Shown: positions 42,514 through 52,926 of the stretch, in pieces
Position numbering within the stretch: the stretch's first letter is position 1
Layout: each line of letters starts with the position of its first letter
Assembly: GCA_022539475.1 (NCBI GenBank)
Contig: VCMS01000105.1
Coordinates: 1-64,000 of the forward strand
Origin: Gracilaria domingensis
Taxonomy: Eukaryota > Rhodophyta > Florideophyceae > Gracilariales > Gracilariaceae
DNA length: 64,000 nucleotides
Reading direction: 5' to 3'
Program-made: the position numbers and the translations under genes
The notes under the pieces: generated by a model
The model's input: the letters and a program-made list of their open reading frames with translations, nothing else
The model's database searches: none
What the model was told of the DNA's origin: nothing

Positions 42514-43214
42514 TGCTGCTGCCGCGCTACGGCGCAGTCGGCGGCGCCGAGCCGCTGCCGGCGCCGGCGCCGGCGCACAACGACGGCGCGCTGACGGTGG
42601 CGGTGGCGGCGCCGCCGCGCACGCTGCTGATGCTGCTGCTGCGCGTGAGCATCTTCCGGCGCGCGCACCTGACGCTGGGCGCGTTCGTGGCGCTGTGCGC
42701 GCTGGCGCTGGCGCTCACGCCGCTGTGCGTGCTGCCGCTGCTGACGTCGGCGCGCGCGCAGGCGTGGTTCGCGGCGCACGCCAACGCGCTGCGCGCGGCC
42801 GAGCCGGCGCTGCTGGCGCTGTTCGGCGCGGCGCTGCTGGCGCCGCGCGCGCTGGCGGCGCTGCTGCGCGTGGACGGCGCGCTGGCGGTGGGCGCGGCGC
42901 TGCTGGCCGGCGGCGCCGCGCTGGCGGCCGCCGCGTGCCGCCGCGCCGCGCTGTACCTGGCGCTCATCCAGCCGGCGCCGGGCGGCGGCTACGCGCCCGT
43001 GCCGCGCGCCGACGCGCCGCCGCTGCGCGGCCGCTTCGGCGCCCGCCCGGACGCGCTGCCCGCGCGGCTGCTGGCGCTCGCCGCCGCGTCCCTGCTCGCC
43101 GTCGCCGCGCTGCACCTGCTGCACGCCGCGTACTACGCCGCCGCGCGCCGCGCGCTGCGCTCCGGCCGCGGGCTGCGCCGCTTCGTCGACGCCGCCGGCG
43201 ACTTTGGCGTGTAG
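42432..43214 (+). CDS. Polyproline multi-pass membrane protein, function unknown
   Basis: A 260-residue frame from ATG 42432 in GCCGCCATG context. The N-terminus carries 13 consecutive prolines (residues about 19-31). Hydrophobic stretches suggest four membrane segments, near residues 78-105, 128-147, 150-180 and 215-240, almost all Ala/Leu. In this GC-rich DNA, Ala/Leu/Arg-rich frames can arise by chance, and opposite-strand frames are also open for long distances. The good initiation context and hydrophobic pattern favour this frame, with moderate confidence. Confidence 0.55.
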
Positions 43215-43340
43215 TAGCAGCCGCGCGCCATCTCGCGACGCGCGCGCGCGCTCGCGAGGCGCCGCGCCACGCTGGTGCGCGCTGGAGGCGGGCGGCCGGG
43301 GCGCCCCCCTTGCGCGCGCGCCGCGCCCCCTGCGCGCGCC

Positions 43341-43347
43341 CATAAAA
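43341..43347 (+). promoter_or_regulatory. TATA-like element before the coiled-coil gene
   Basis: CATAAAA stands out as the only AT-rich word in several hundred bases of GC-rich DNA and lies 217 bp before ATG 43564. Confidence 0.35.
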
Positions 43348-43563
43348 CGCGCGCCGCGCCGCGCCGACAGCAGCGCCGCGCCAACGAGCGCGCGCCAGCG
43401 CCGCCGCCGCCACTCAGCGCGCGCGCCGCTTACCGCCGCCGCCGCCGCGCGCCCGCGCGCCAGACATCTGCTCGCGCGCGCGCGCGCCTTCCAGCCGCGC
43501 GCCGCCGTCCCGCTCGCTGCCCGCGCCGCGCCGCCCGCCGCGCCGCGCAACCCCCCGCCCTTC

Positions 43564-45253
43564 ATGGCCACGCCCGCCGCGCCGCGCGCCGCGCCCGCGC
43601 CGCCGCAGCCGCCGCCGCCGCCGCCGCCGCGCCGCGCCATGTTTTCCTTTTTGAGTCTCAACCCGCTGCGCATTCTGCGCCGAGACAAGCTGCGACCGAC
43701 CGCCGCGCCCGCCGCCGCCGCCGAGCAGGAGCACAAGAAGCAACTCGACGCGCTGCAGTCCAAGTTGGACGGCCTGGAGAAGACGCACAGCGACAGCGTG
43801 CAGCAGCTCAACAGCCTCAACGCTACTTACACTGCCACGCACGCGCAGTTGAGCCAACTTAAGCTCACGCACCAGTCCGCAGTCTCGGAGCTCTCCTCGC
43901 TCAGGGACACGCACGCCGCCACCGAGACCGAGCTCACGTCGCTCCGCCACACGCACGCCTCCACTGCCACCGAGCTCTCCTCCCTCAACCACACCCACTC
44001 CGCCACCGTCTCCGAGTTGGCCTCGCTCCGCGACACGCACGCCGCCACCGTCACCGAGTTGACGTCGGTCAACGACACGCACGCCGCCACCGTCGCCGAG
44101 CTCCGCTCGCTCAAGCACACGCACGCCGCCGCCGCCGCCGAGTTGGCCTCGCTCAACGACGCGCACTCCACCACCGTCGGCGAGCTCAGCTCGCTCAAGC
44201 ACACGCACTCCACCACCACCGCCGAGCTCAGCTCGCTGCAGGCCGCGCACGCCAGCCTGCAATCGGACGCCACCTCGCTCAGCTCGCAGCTGCAGCACAC
44301 AAGCTCGCAACTCGAAGCGGCGCAATCCGAGAACATGAAGCTGCACGAGCTCATCAAGGAGCTGCGCGCGCACCACGCCGCCGTGCAGAAGACGCTCACG
44401 GCCACCGAGTCGTCGCTGGCCGCGTCGCAGGCCGCCGGCCAGCAGACGGACGCGCTGCTACAGGACAAGAGCGCCGCGCACGAGCAGGTGCTCGCGCAGC
44501 TGCAGGACGAGCAGCAGTCGCACAGCGCCACAAAGGAGCAGCTGGCCGCGGAGAGCGCGGAGAAGGACACGGTGCAGCGCGAGCTGCACGCGCAGAAGCT
44601 GGCCACCGCCGACGTGACCGCCGCGCTGGACGCCGAGAAGACGGCGCACGGCGCTACAAGCGCGTCGCTGGACAAGGAACAAACCGAACGCAAGGGCGTG
44701 GAGGAGGCGCTCGCGCAGGAGCGCGCCGCGCTGCAGGACAGCCAGGCGGCGCTGGCCGAGAAGAGCGCGTCGCTGGACACGCTGAGCGCCGAGAAGGGCG
44801 CGCTGGAGGAGACGCTGTCGGACACGCAGGCGCAGCTGCGCGAGCAGCAGGAGGAGTCGCACGGGCTGCGCGAGACGGTGGCCACGCGCGACGCGGCCAT
44901 CGTGGCCGGCGAGGGCGCGCTCAAGGACGCGCAGCAGCACGCGAGCGAGGCGCAGGCGGCGCTGGGCGCCGAGCGGGACGCGCTGCAGCAGAGCGTGGCG
45001 CAGCGTGACGCCGACAACGGCGCGCTGCAGCAGCAGGTGGCCGGGCTGAGCGAGCAGCTGGCGGCGGCGGAGGCGCAGCGCGACGCGGCCAGCGGCGAGC
45101 GCGACGAGCTGAGCGACGAGCTGCGGCTCGCGCGCTCGGAGCTGGAGGACTGGATGCGCGAGATGAAGCGCGACGACGGCGCGGTCGCCGATGGCGGCGA
45201 CGGCGGCGGCGGCGGCGACGCGCCCGCCGGCATGAACGGCGTGCCCGCGCCCG

Positions 45254-45293
<40 letters not shown>

Positions 45294-45318
45294 CGCCGCG
45301 GCCGCGGCCGCCGAATGA
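43564..45318 (+). CDS. Long coiled-coil protein with 14-residue repeats
   Basis: From ATG 43564 the product has 584 residues; ATG 43639 (MFSFLSLNPLRIL) is an alternative start that drops the polyproline lead. Residues about 60-510 are heptad-rich. Within them, 11 tandem 14-residue units run from 43807 to 44268, typified by LSSLRDTHAATETE. Each unit is two heptads with Leu at the core and a nearly invariant T-H pair. A Glu/Gln/Ala-rich coiled coil follows, then an acidic segment and a Gly-run tail near 45260. A structural or tethering role is likely; the family is not recognised. Confidence 0.75.
43807..44268 (+). repeat. Eleven tandem 42-bp units in the coiled-coil gene
   Basis: Exact 42-bp phasing, with start codons of units at 43807, 43849, 43891 and so on to 44227. 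Consensus L-x-S-L-x-x-T-H-x-x-T-x-x-E. Third positions vary more than the L, T, H and E codons. Confidence 0.85.
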
Positions 45319-46503
45319 GGCGGCGCTTTCCGTAGCGTTCTGATAGACTGTGCTTGTGTGGTTCGCTTTGTGGGTGTCGTAGGCTACTTAGGTTAACAAT
45401 CTTACACATAGACCGGATCTCGGATTGAGCAATTGCCACAGCGCTGTTCCCGCCCGAGGCGCTTCCTCCGTCTCCATCACCGTCTCTCACCATGCACCCA
45501 GTGCAGTCCACTCCGCGTGCGCGCGCGAGTGCGACGCAGGCGCAGTCTCGTCTCTCGCCGGCGCGTGCAAGCACAAGTGTCAACTTGTGCTTCCGATACG
45601 CGCGCCCCAGTGCACGCGCTCGTGCCATCTCTCGCTTGCTCTCGCTCCGCGCCGCGCGCGTTTCTCCGAATAATGCGCGCGCGAAGGCACGTACCGAGGT
45701 AGAAATGCGCGCATTGCGTTGCAATCTTGTTTGCTTTTCTCTCCTTCCAGCAACGGCGCGCGGCGCTGAGCGAGCGCGACGCTACATCTTGTCCGAACAG
45801 CAAATACGACGAACGAGACGGTTGCCATGGTGTGCGATTCACACCCCTCGCAATCGTCTCGTTCGTTGCCTTCCAGCCACCTGCCTTCAAACAACACGCG
45901 CGACGAAAGCCGTTGATCCGCTGCACACATCAGCAATTCAGCTGGTCTCCCACTTGCCATGTTGCCGCACTGGCAGACACGCAAACACTCGCACCCTTTG
46001 TTCTCTCTTGTCACTCAGCAGCAGCTTCACCACCTCCTCGTGCGCGCCATGGCGGCAGAGCTCGCCGTCCCCACTGCTTCACCGATAGATGTTCAGAATA
46101 GGGCATGCATGTGACCTCGTCGCCGTCACCGGTCTTGATGCGCATCACTGTAATGCTGTTTGACATTGCCAAAACTTTTAATGTGATGCATCTCATTTTC
46201 ATGCGGCGTGAGCTGATCTAAAGCGCGCTACGGAGTGTCTCTGAGCTAGACGCGATACACACCGTGTTAGCACGCGTGTACACGCGCAGATACAATAATC
46301 TCACGGACAAGCAGTTCCGGGGCATCGCTCTTGCTTGTCACACACCGCAAAGCGCGCGCAGTAGCAAAGCGCGCAGTGAGCACGAGCGCTCGCCGATACT
46401 GAAACGTGCATGCCCCGAAAAAAGCGCTTGCTCCACAACGACCAGTCGACGAGCAAACGAACAAATTCATTTTATTAGGCGCTTTCAATAAGGCGTTTTT
46501 CCT
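45319..46503. other. Intergenic, no gene supported
   Basis: GC content falls back over this stretch. Overlapping open stretches on both strands at 45.4-46.1 kb have arginine/alanine-rich translations typical of GC-rich noncoding DNA. Confidence 0.45.
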
Positions 46504-46849
46504 TAAGGGGGTGTCTACACCTGCACGTTTCACGACGCTTTTTCTCCAATTTCCCATGAACCGGTAAAGAATTTGTCCCAATATGACACGAAGCATTTGT
46601 CTCCGGCGCCTCTACGATTGTCGTGAAATTGGGTACGCTACAGAAGGGTACCCACGCTCTGGACATCTACCTACTTTGCTCGATAAACTCAAGGCATCGC
46701 AAAGCTGTCGTTGTGCTTCTTCTGCGGGCCCTTGAATCTCATGAGACCGGGGCAGTAGCCGTGGCCATTACCGTCAACAATGATACTTCGGTGACTGCTA
46801 TGGCCTTTGGAGCTGCTGAATGACGACATCAAGCCTTGGAAAGATCATA

Positions 46850-47594
46850 GCAACATGTCCGCAACAATCCTGAGTGGTTTTTCAACTATGGGCTGCAGCC
46901 TAGCTTTATTGCCACTGGCTTATGGCAGGCGTTATTTCGCGTGTCTTCAACTGTCTTTACGAAGCTTCTTTCTCGATTGCATCACAGGATTAGGAAGCAG
47001 ACCACAAACCTCCGGCAACCACTCAAACCAGACCTACGGCTGGCCTCTTTTTTGATGTACAGCGGTGGGGTGTCTTGCGATGCGGTAGCTGCGCAACTAG
47101 GAATCGGTAAGAGCTCCGTGGACAGAGGCGTTCAGTCATATATGCAGGAAAACATGCACCGTATTCGGCAATCAAGTAGCATTACCGCAGGGGAAGGAAC
47201 ACATAGCAGCTGTTATGAAAGGCTTTCAGGACATAAGAGGACTTCCCTACTGCGTAGGGGCTATTGATGGTACTGATGTTCCCTGGTCCATGTGTCTAAA
47301 GTCTCAATACTACGAATACCGCTGCTACAAGGGAGACCCCAGTTTTGTTCTCTTTGCTGTACCGTCAGCCGACAGAAAGTTCTTGTATATTGATGTAGGG
47401 CGTCCAGGTGTATACGGTGATTCTACAATATACAACAGTTGCACGCTCACGAAAATGATCGAGGACAAACAGTGGCTCGGTCCAAACATACCGGACCTCA
47501 ACATTGCAGGAATCGAAGTAGGGCCGTACTTAATCGGCGATTGTGCGTTTCGTTTAAATGTCAATATTGTGGTGCCGTTTCTTGGGGTGGGGTC
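46850..47594 (+). pseudogene. PIF/Harbinger transposase, N-terminal part
   Basis: The frame reads NPEWFFNYGLQPSFIATG, DLRLASFLMYSGGVSCDAVA and QLGIGKSSVDRGVQ (helix-turn-helix-like), then shifts by one base near 47165 into LPQGKEHIAAVMKGFQDIRG, LPYCVGAIDGTDVP (first catalytic Asp), VGRPGVYGDSTIYNSC (second Asp), LIGDCAF and NIVVPFLGVGS. The sequence is then cut by an insertion. The true start is not clear. Confidence 0.85.
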
Positions 47595-49720
47595 CCGCTG
47601 TTGCCGGAATACACCCAAGCCGATTTTTTTTTCTATCTCCCGAGTGATCTCGGGAGATAAAGCCGCATGGACGCCTCCTTCCACCACCGCCGTGCAACCA
47701 CCCGCGACGCTGCCCCCGCTGCACGGCCTCCACCGTCGCTATCATGAGTACCCGCCGCGGCGCGGTTCCCGTCTGCGCTCGCTGCCGATGGTGTCTTCGT
47801 TGCCGCTGTCGCTGTTGTTGCTTGCCGCCGCTCTCGCCGCGAATTGATCGTTTGTTGGAGTTGCCGCGCGTTACTGTGCGGCTCCGTCTGCGCCTATTTC
47901 CGCGCGTTCTATTGCGTCCGAAAAGGTCGTTACTGTGTACGTCATTGAAAGGGACAGCTCCGGCTGCACGTGATTATTATGGCCGCCTATGTGCGTTTGC
48001 ATCGATGCTATCAATGATGCGCACTACTGCCGCCCCACGAGGAGCACTGTCAACGCTGAGGAGCGCGTCAAGCGAGACGGAAACACCAGGCAGTTCGTTC
48101 ATTTTCTCAGTGTAATTTTCAACAATCAAGACATCGCACGAATAGCAATCGGGGCGGAGTACACCACTAGTTAGAACGTTGGTTCTGCGCCTTCAACACG
48201 CTATATATTTTCGGAGCCAGGCAAGCAGAAGAAGTACCGTCCTGCGGAGTTTGACGACATACTTCGATGCCACGAAGGATACCGCGTATGAATGCCGACG
48301 GAACACGAACGGCGTCAGAGTAGAGCTGTAAGAGGCCGACGTCAACATCGACCTTTTTGTGAATGATATCGGAAAGAAGATCTTCGAACTCATCCAGACG
48401 CGAAGACGGCGAAGGTTGATAATTGTGGTCGTAGTCCATATCGTTCGAATCATCGTCGGCGGTGCTGGTGGAATCAGACGGGGGGGCCTCTTCAGCTTCG
48501 TATTCTATAACAGTAGATTGCAAACGAGGGACGTCAGACTGATCGGTGTCGTCGTCCGTGAGCTCTAGTTGACGACGCCGGTCATGATGAATTGACGGAG
48601 ATGCTGGAGCTCGGACGACGAGATCCGTTCGGACACGAAGGCGCAAGGAACAATACTTATGATGTAGAACATTCTAGATCTCCCACTGGATTATCAGAAA
48701 TGACTCATTACTGGAATTTTGTGAAGGTCATATTCCGAGGTGAGCTGGAAGATGTCCTCCCACTTGACATGCTAGTATTTCGTGGAAGTTAAGCTAGCTC
48801 CTTCCGACGCAAATCAACATGATGGAAAGGGGTGGAAAAGGAACCTCTTGGATATCTACCACACCAGCAAAACCATAACCAATGACGAAAAAACATAACG
48901 AAGTAACGTACAAGGCCATCACAGCACAATATCTGATATGGTGAACAAACTAGGGTTTTCTAGTTCAAGATAGTATGAAGCAGCCGCCTGCAGAGCACAT
49001 GCAGCATCTAGGTTTTCCATATAAACCCCCGACTCCGAGCGCTCACAACGCCACTCGGTTCGGGCAGACCACTTCCCCCCTCGACGACCCCCCCCATCCT
49101 TGCCTCTCTCGCCTTTCTTCCTCCCTTTCCGTCGTCACCAACCTTCTTTCCTTTGGCACTCCCACCTTCCCTCAGCGCAGTCTGCGCCTCCCTGCCACCA
49201 ACCTTTCCCCCTACATTTCCTTATTCCCGGCGGCCCGGTCTCCCGCCGCTCCCTACCCAGTCGCCTTGTGCTGCCCTCCATTGGGCTCGTCCGCACATTG
49301 CGATCATACCTACATCTCCGTTCCCCCGGACGGACGTGGGCAGTGGTACGCATTGCACGGGTTCCCTTCCTGTCGTCACCTCGCCTGGTTACTAGGTTTA
49401 TGGTGGTATCGACGACAGGATCGAACGCCTTAGCCCTGCCCATTCTACTGTTCCGCCGACAGCCTTGGTGTGTTGGTCTGTTGGCGCTGCATTCTGTCGT
49501 TGTCTTGGCATTCGGCATCGAACGCCGAACCACACTCTCGTTTAATTACTCTCCCCGCTTCCCGTTAGCGGAGAGTTTCTACTATCTTGGGGTTATCTTG
49601 TCTGCTCCTGCAGGCATCTGAGCTACGTTAACTTGTCGCCCCTTTTGGGCTGGTACTCTCGAGCATTTAGTGTGTCGCTCTCCTTGGGTTTGTCACCACC
49701 CGCGCTGTTTTCCCCAAAAA
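47595..49720. mobile_element. Insertion of about 2.1 kb in the Harbinger transposase
   Basis: Removing it joins VPFLGVGS to STNMMKSSSK in a sensible reading. Imperfect flanks TGGGGTCC (47587-47594) and TGGCGTCC (about 49723-49730) look like a target duplication. The right part has a TATA-like CATATAAA near 49018, a long pyrimidine-rich stretch (49070-49230) and an end TTTGTCACCACCCGCGC that recurs at about 60250-60290 on the minus strand, so it is probably an LTR-type element. A minus-strand open stretch at 48167-48646 with an acidic product has no ATG at its start and is not recognised. Confidence 0.5.
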
Positions 49721-49722
49721 TG

Positions 49723-50094
49723 GCGTCCACAAATATGATGAAAAGCAGCAGCAAGGCAGAAATGGCAGCAAACCCTGTCCTCAAAACCTGGGATGCAATT
49801 GCGTCGCACACGAGGAAGCTCATTGAATGCGCTTTTGGTATACTGAAGCACCGCTTCTTGGTCCTCAAGGGTGGTGTTCGACTTCATCATGAAGACGATA
49901 TCGTCTTCCTTTGTAGCGCATTTGTCATCATGCACAACATGTGCATTGATAACGACGACCCGGGAGAGGCGTTCCTCCCACAGGACGAAGAGCAAGATGA
50001 ACAAGAAATTATAACGGCTGAGACCTCAAGAGGCAAGAAACAGAGGGATGCTTTATTGCATTACGTCATCGAGAAACTGTACGACAGTAATTAG
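49723..50094 (+). pseudogene. PIF/Harbinger transposase, C-terminal part
   Basis: ASTNMMKSSSKAEMAANPVL leads into SHTRKLIECAFGILKHRF, which holds the third catalytic residue (Glu), then VFLCSAFVIMHNMCIDNDDP and an acidic tail ending at TAG 50092-50094. With the N-terminal part this completes a D-D-E triad, now split by the insertion. The stop overlaps the stop of the convergent Myb-like gene. Confidence 0.9.
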
Positions 50095-50870
50095 AACTTG
50101 TCGAGTAAGCGTTCAATGACAGACCGCATCTTCTCTTTCTCGTCATTACCGCGCTTCAGTTCCTCCAACATCTTTAATTGGAATTCCTTTGATTCTGTCA
50201 TGTAGACTTCTGTGGAGGTGGCATGCGAAACTTTTTGCCTTTTCCGCGAGCTGGTTATCGTGAGATCGTTATTCGCAGTTCCTGATACGCTATTGAGCAC
50301 AGCAGGAGGATTATGTCGCGCTTTTGCATGTTCTAACTCGTGCATCTCCTCATAGAAATCCGGTTTACTATAGAGATCCGGGTCATTACCGTCTCTTCCG
50401 GACTCACTGATCTTTGAAATGTATGCGTTGTAGTCTTGCTTGATTCGGGTAAATTTCTTCTGCCACGCTTTAGCTGATCGGGCTATGTTGTGCTGCTTCT
50501 TTGCCATTTCCGTCGCAAGTTGGAACACTTCCTTTAAAGATATTTCCTGCTTCTTTCGGTCTCCATATCCAGCCTCTTTCATCATTTGCAAAAGCACGAT
50601 GATTGTTTTGTGGTCATAGTGCTCACTACAGTTTACCACGTTGTTTACCGGTGTGGTTTGCGGCGGGGATTGATTGTTGGTGCTTTTAGTTGCCTGTGCG
50701 GGAACGTTTGACGCTGGCTTGGTCGCGGATGAATCAGCAGTGTCGTTTCGGGTCTCTGCGCTTTTGCCAGGTGAATGTGCTGGGCTTGGAGCAGCACTCA
50801 TGGTTTCTCTCTGGTCAGACGTGAGATGTGGAGGAGAACTGCAACTCTCCGCGGACAATGGGAACATCAC
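50091..50870 (-). CDS. Myb/SANT-like DNA-binding protein, second gene of the Harbinger element
   Basis: An uninterrupted 259-residue minus-strand frame; ATG 50868-50870 or the internal ATG at 50799-50801 (MSAAPSPAHS) could start it. After a Ser/Thr/Pro-rich N-terminus, residues about 90-180 hold a helical region with AWQKKFTRIKQDYNAYI, typical of the Myb/SANT-like partner proteins that help Harbinger transposases reach DNA. The C-terminus is a charged helix (EFQLKMLEELKRGNDEKEKM). Unlike the transposase, this gene is intact. Confidence 0.75.
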   Translation of the reverse strand: MMFPLSAESCSSPPHLTSDQRETMSAAPSPAHSPGKSAETRNDTADSSATKPASNVPAQATKSTNNQSPPQTTPVNNVVNCSEHYDHKTIIVLLQMMKEAGYGDRKKQEISLKEVFQLATEMAKKQHNIARSAKAWQKKFTRIKQDYNAYISKISESGRDGNDPDLYSKPDFYEEMHELEHAKARHNPPAVLNSVSGTANNDLTITSSRKRQKVSHATSTEVYMTESKEFQLKMLEELKRGNDEKEKMRSVIERLLDKF

Positions 50871-51028
50871 TGGAGCTTTTATTGAGTTCTGATAATCGCT
50901 CTGCTGTTCGCGTTGTCTTATTTCCCGCCAGAACGACTTCGGACAATGGGGACATCACTGGAGCTTTTATTGAGTTCTGAGAATCGCTCTGCTGTTTGCG
51001 TTGTCTTGTTTCCCGCCAGAACGACTTC
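50853..51028. repeat. Tandem duplication, 2 x 88 bp
   Basis: Two adjacent copies (50853-50940 and 50941-51028) beginning GGACAATGGGAACATCACTG and ending CCCGCCAGAACGACTTC, with only a few differences. The first copy overlaps the first codons of the Myb-like gene, so the duplication repeats its start and 5' flank. Confidence 0.9.
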
Positions 51029-51165
51029 CTGTCCGAAACGATTCCGGTCGTGTCTACACTGGACTCCGTCACCGCCGACTTCAGTTGGGACAAATCATTG
51101 GGGCCGGCGGACAACGCTCCGTGTCGCGTTTTGAAATGTCCATTCTTGATGTAGACACCCCCTAA

Positions 51166-51917
51166 GGCATCTCCATCGCTGACGCTAATACAGCATACCA
51201 ACAGCAATTTATGGAATTTTTAGCGGTTTGCCCCCTTTTTCATCTCCACCAGTTCAACTGCAACACTATCGCTAACGCTATAACTGTTCGTAATGCTACA
51301 TTCACCGCTAAAATTGTGTTTTTCCGAGCGATTTAGCGGCTCTATTATACAAGGGCGTCAAATCACGTCTCATAAATTTTGTCCGTCATACTGTTCATAT
51401 CCAAATCTAAGAGTGCAAACCAGTGGCTCCAAAACACCGTGCGGCCATGAAACTCTCACAGTCTCTCGTAGCCTTCTACTTCTTTCCATTTGTGCTACTT
51501 CGTTCTCCTCCGCCCAAACTTCGGCCATAAACTCTTTTTCACAGCCAGCCGAAATATTTTTACTGCGCTTTGTTGCGCAGTAAACGTTTTGCCGCATACT
51601 GTAAAAGTGCTCTTTCCACCGTGGAACTGCCCACTTTCGTTATCAAAACCACTCCCAGCTCCTTCTCGTTCTCCGGCCTCTCTCCCGAGCCGCAACCACA
51701 GGTAGAGATGATCCAGTATAGAAGTATACCGTGTAAGAAAAGGCCAATTAAATTATTACTCGAATTTCTTTATTGCTTAGCCTTATACGGTTTCAAAATG
51801 CACCAATGGAGGTGCGCTAAGATCATTTGCACTAATGCACTGCCCTTGTAGTTCCATTCCATGCCTTAACGAATTTAGAAAACAAAAAGAGTCATTCAAG
51901 ACGTGATAAATAGTCAT
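51166..51917. other. No gene recognised
   Basis: AT-rich stretch between the Harbinger element and the solo LTR. Short words such as TTTAGCGG/CCGCTAAA recur in both orientations near 51220-51350, perhaps a decayed palindromic element. Confidence 0.35.
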
Positions 51918-52696
51918 TGTGTGGTGCAAAACCATAAACGGGAGAACCACAGCCGCGCCATGTATATGAATCGACATGGTGTCCGCCCCCTGCTCTCTGT
52001 AGTGACAGGCGCAGCGGAAGAATCCTCCAATATGGCTGAATCGAGCTTGGTGTACATTTCGGCCGTTTCGTCCTGAATGTGCACTCAGAGGTGCAGATGC
52101 CAAACCACCATTATACTCGATACATTCGGAGGTGCCATGGTCGATTACAATACGCAGCCTACAGTAAAAGACGAATGAAGATTGCCAAAACACGCCTCAC
52201 GATAGCGCATTGAGTTTTGAAAGCGAAAATATGTGCTAAGAACATTGGGCCCAATGCTAATAATGGGACATAGTAGCGGGAGCTCCATCACGGAAATAAT
52301 AATGGAAAAACAAGAAACAGATGCCGTAACGACGGTATAGAACGTTTCGAGTACAGGGGTGAATAGGAATTCCGGAGATGCGGCGGTATAGCCCGATTAG
52401 GGACAAAAAACCGTTTGCAGGCGGCAAGAAGCCAAAGTTAAACGTCTCTTTGAAGGTTCCCTTCCCCCGTATACTGGGGTTAAGCGTGCCACTACATATA
52501 CGGCTGACTCAAACATCAGGAAATACCTGGGCAACCAACCATGCCGCTCATCACCACATACGTATCCAACAACCTCTGTTTCTCTACGAGTCATGTTATT
52601 ATGCGACACATGGCACACGTGTGCAACGAGAGTATTCGCACAGAAACCGTATAAGTGGCATCATCAAAACAAGCCACAGAATGATTTTGCACTACA
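51918..52696. repeat. Solo LTR of the element A type (779 bp)
   Basis: Begins TGTGGTGCAAAACC and ends TTTTGCACTACA. Words shared with 11438-12076 include the CCCTGCTCTCT region, GATTAGGGACAAAAAACCGTT and GGCGGCAAGAA. No clean target duplication is seen (GTCAT and CATTT on the two sides). Confidence 0.6.
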
Positions 52697-52926
52697 CATT
52701 TCACACCTTGCCTTGCTCTCGTTTCCGCAACCGCTTCCGGTCGGAGCTCTATTCTTTTGCCTCCATGGAACGGACGTTGAATTCTATCGCATAAACTGTT
52801 GCAATGCAATCAGTTCTATACTTGCACAACGCTTACCAGCTCATGTACGTAGATTTCCTTCCACGTCGTGCATCTCAAAATGCGAAGTTTCCAACTACCG
52901 TCAATGCATAGCAAAAAAGCCTCGCA

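Larger units (their letters stand above)
46507..51162. mobile_element. PIF/Harbinger transposon with TIRs and TAA target duplication
   Basis: The ends are GGGGGTGTCTACA at 46507-46519 and its exact reverse complement at 51150-51162, each flanked by TAA (46504-46506 and 51163-51165), as expected for the 3-bp TWA duplications of this superfamily. Inside are a transposase on the plus strand and a Myb/SANT-like gene on the minus strand, the two-gene set of PIF/Harbinger elements. An insertion of about 2.1 kb interrupts the transposase, so the element is not autonomous now. Confidence 0.9.

Noticed and set aside
42303-43820. 505-residue minus-strand open frame over the GC-rich block
   Set aside because: Arg/Ala-only low-complexity translation, antisense to three better genes; long open frames arise by chance where stop codons are rare.
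43827-45233. 468-residue Ser/Cys-rich minus-strand open frame
   Set aside because: It is the complement of the coiled-coil gene with its 14-residue repeats; the composition follows from that.
45477-46101. Overlapping open frames on both strands after the GC-rich block
   Set aside because: Arginine-rich, no motifs, no initiation context, and they lie in each other's antisense.
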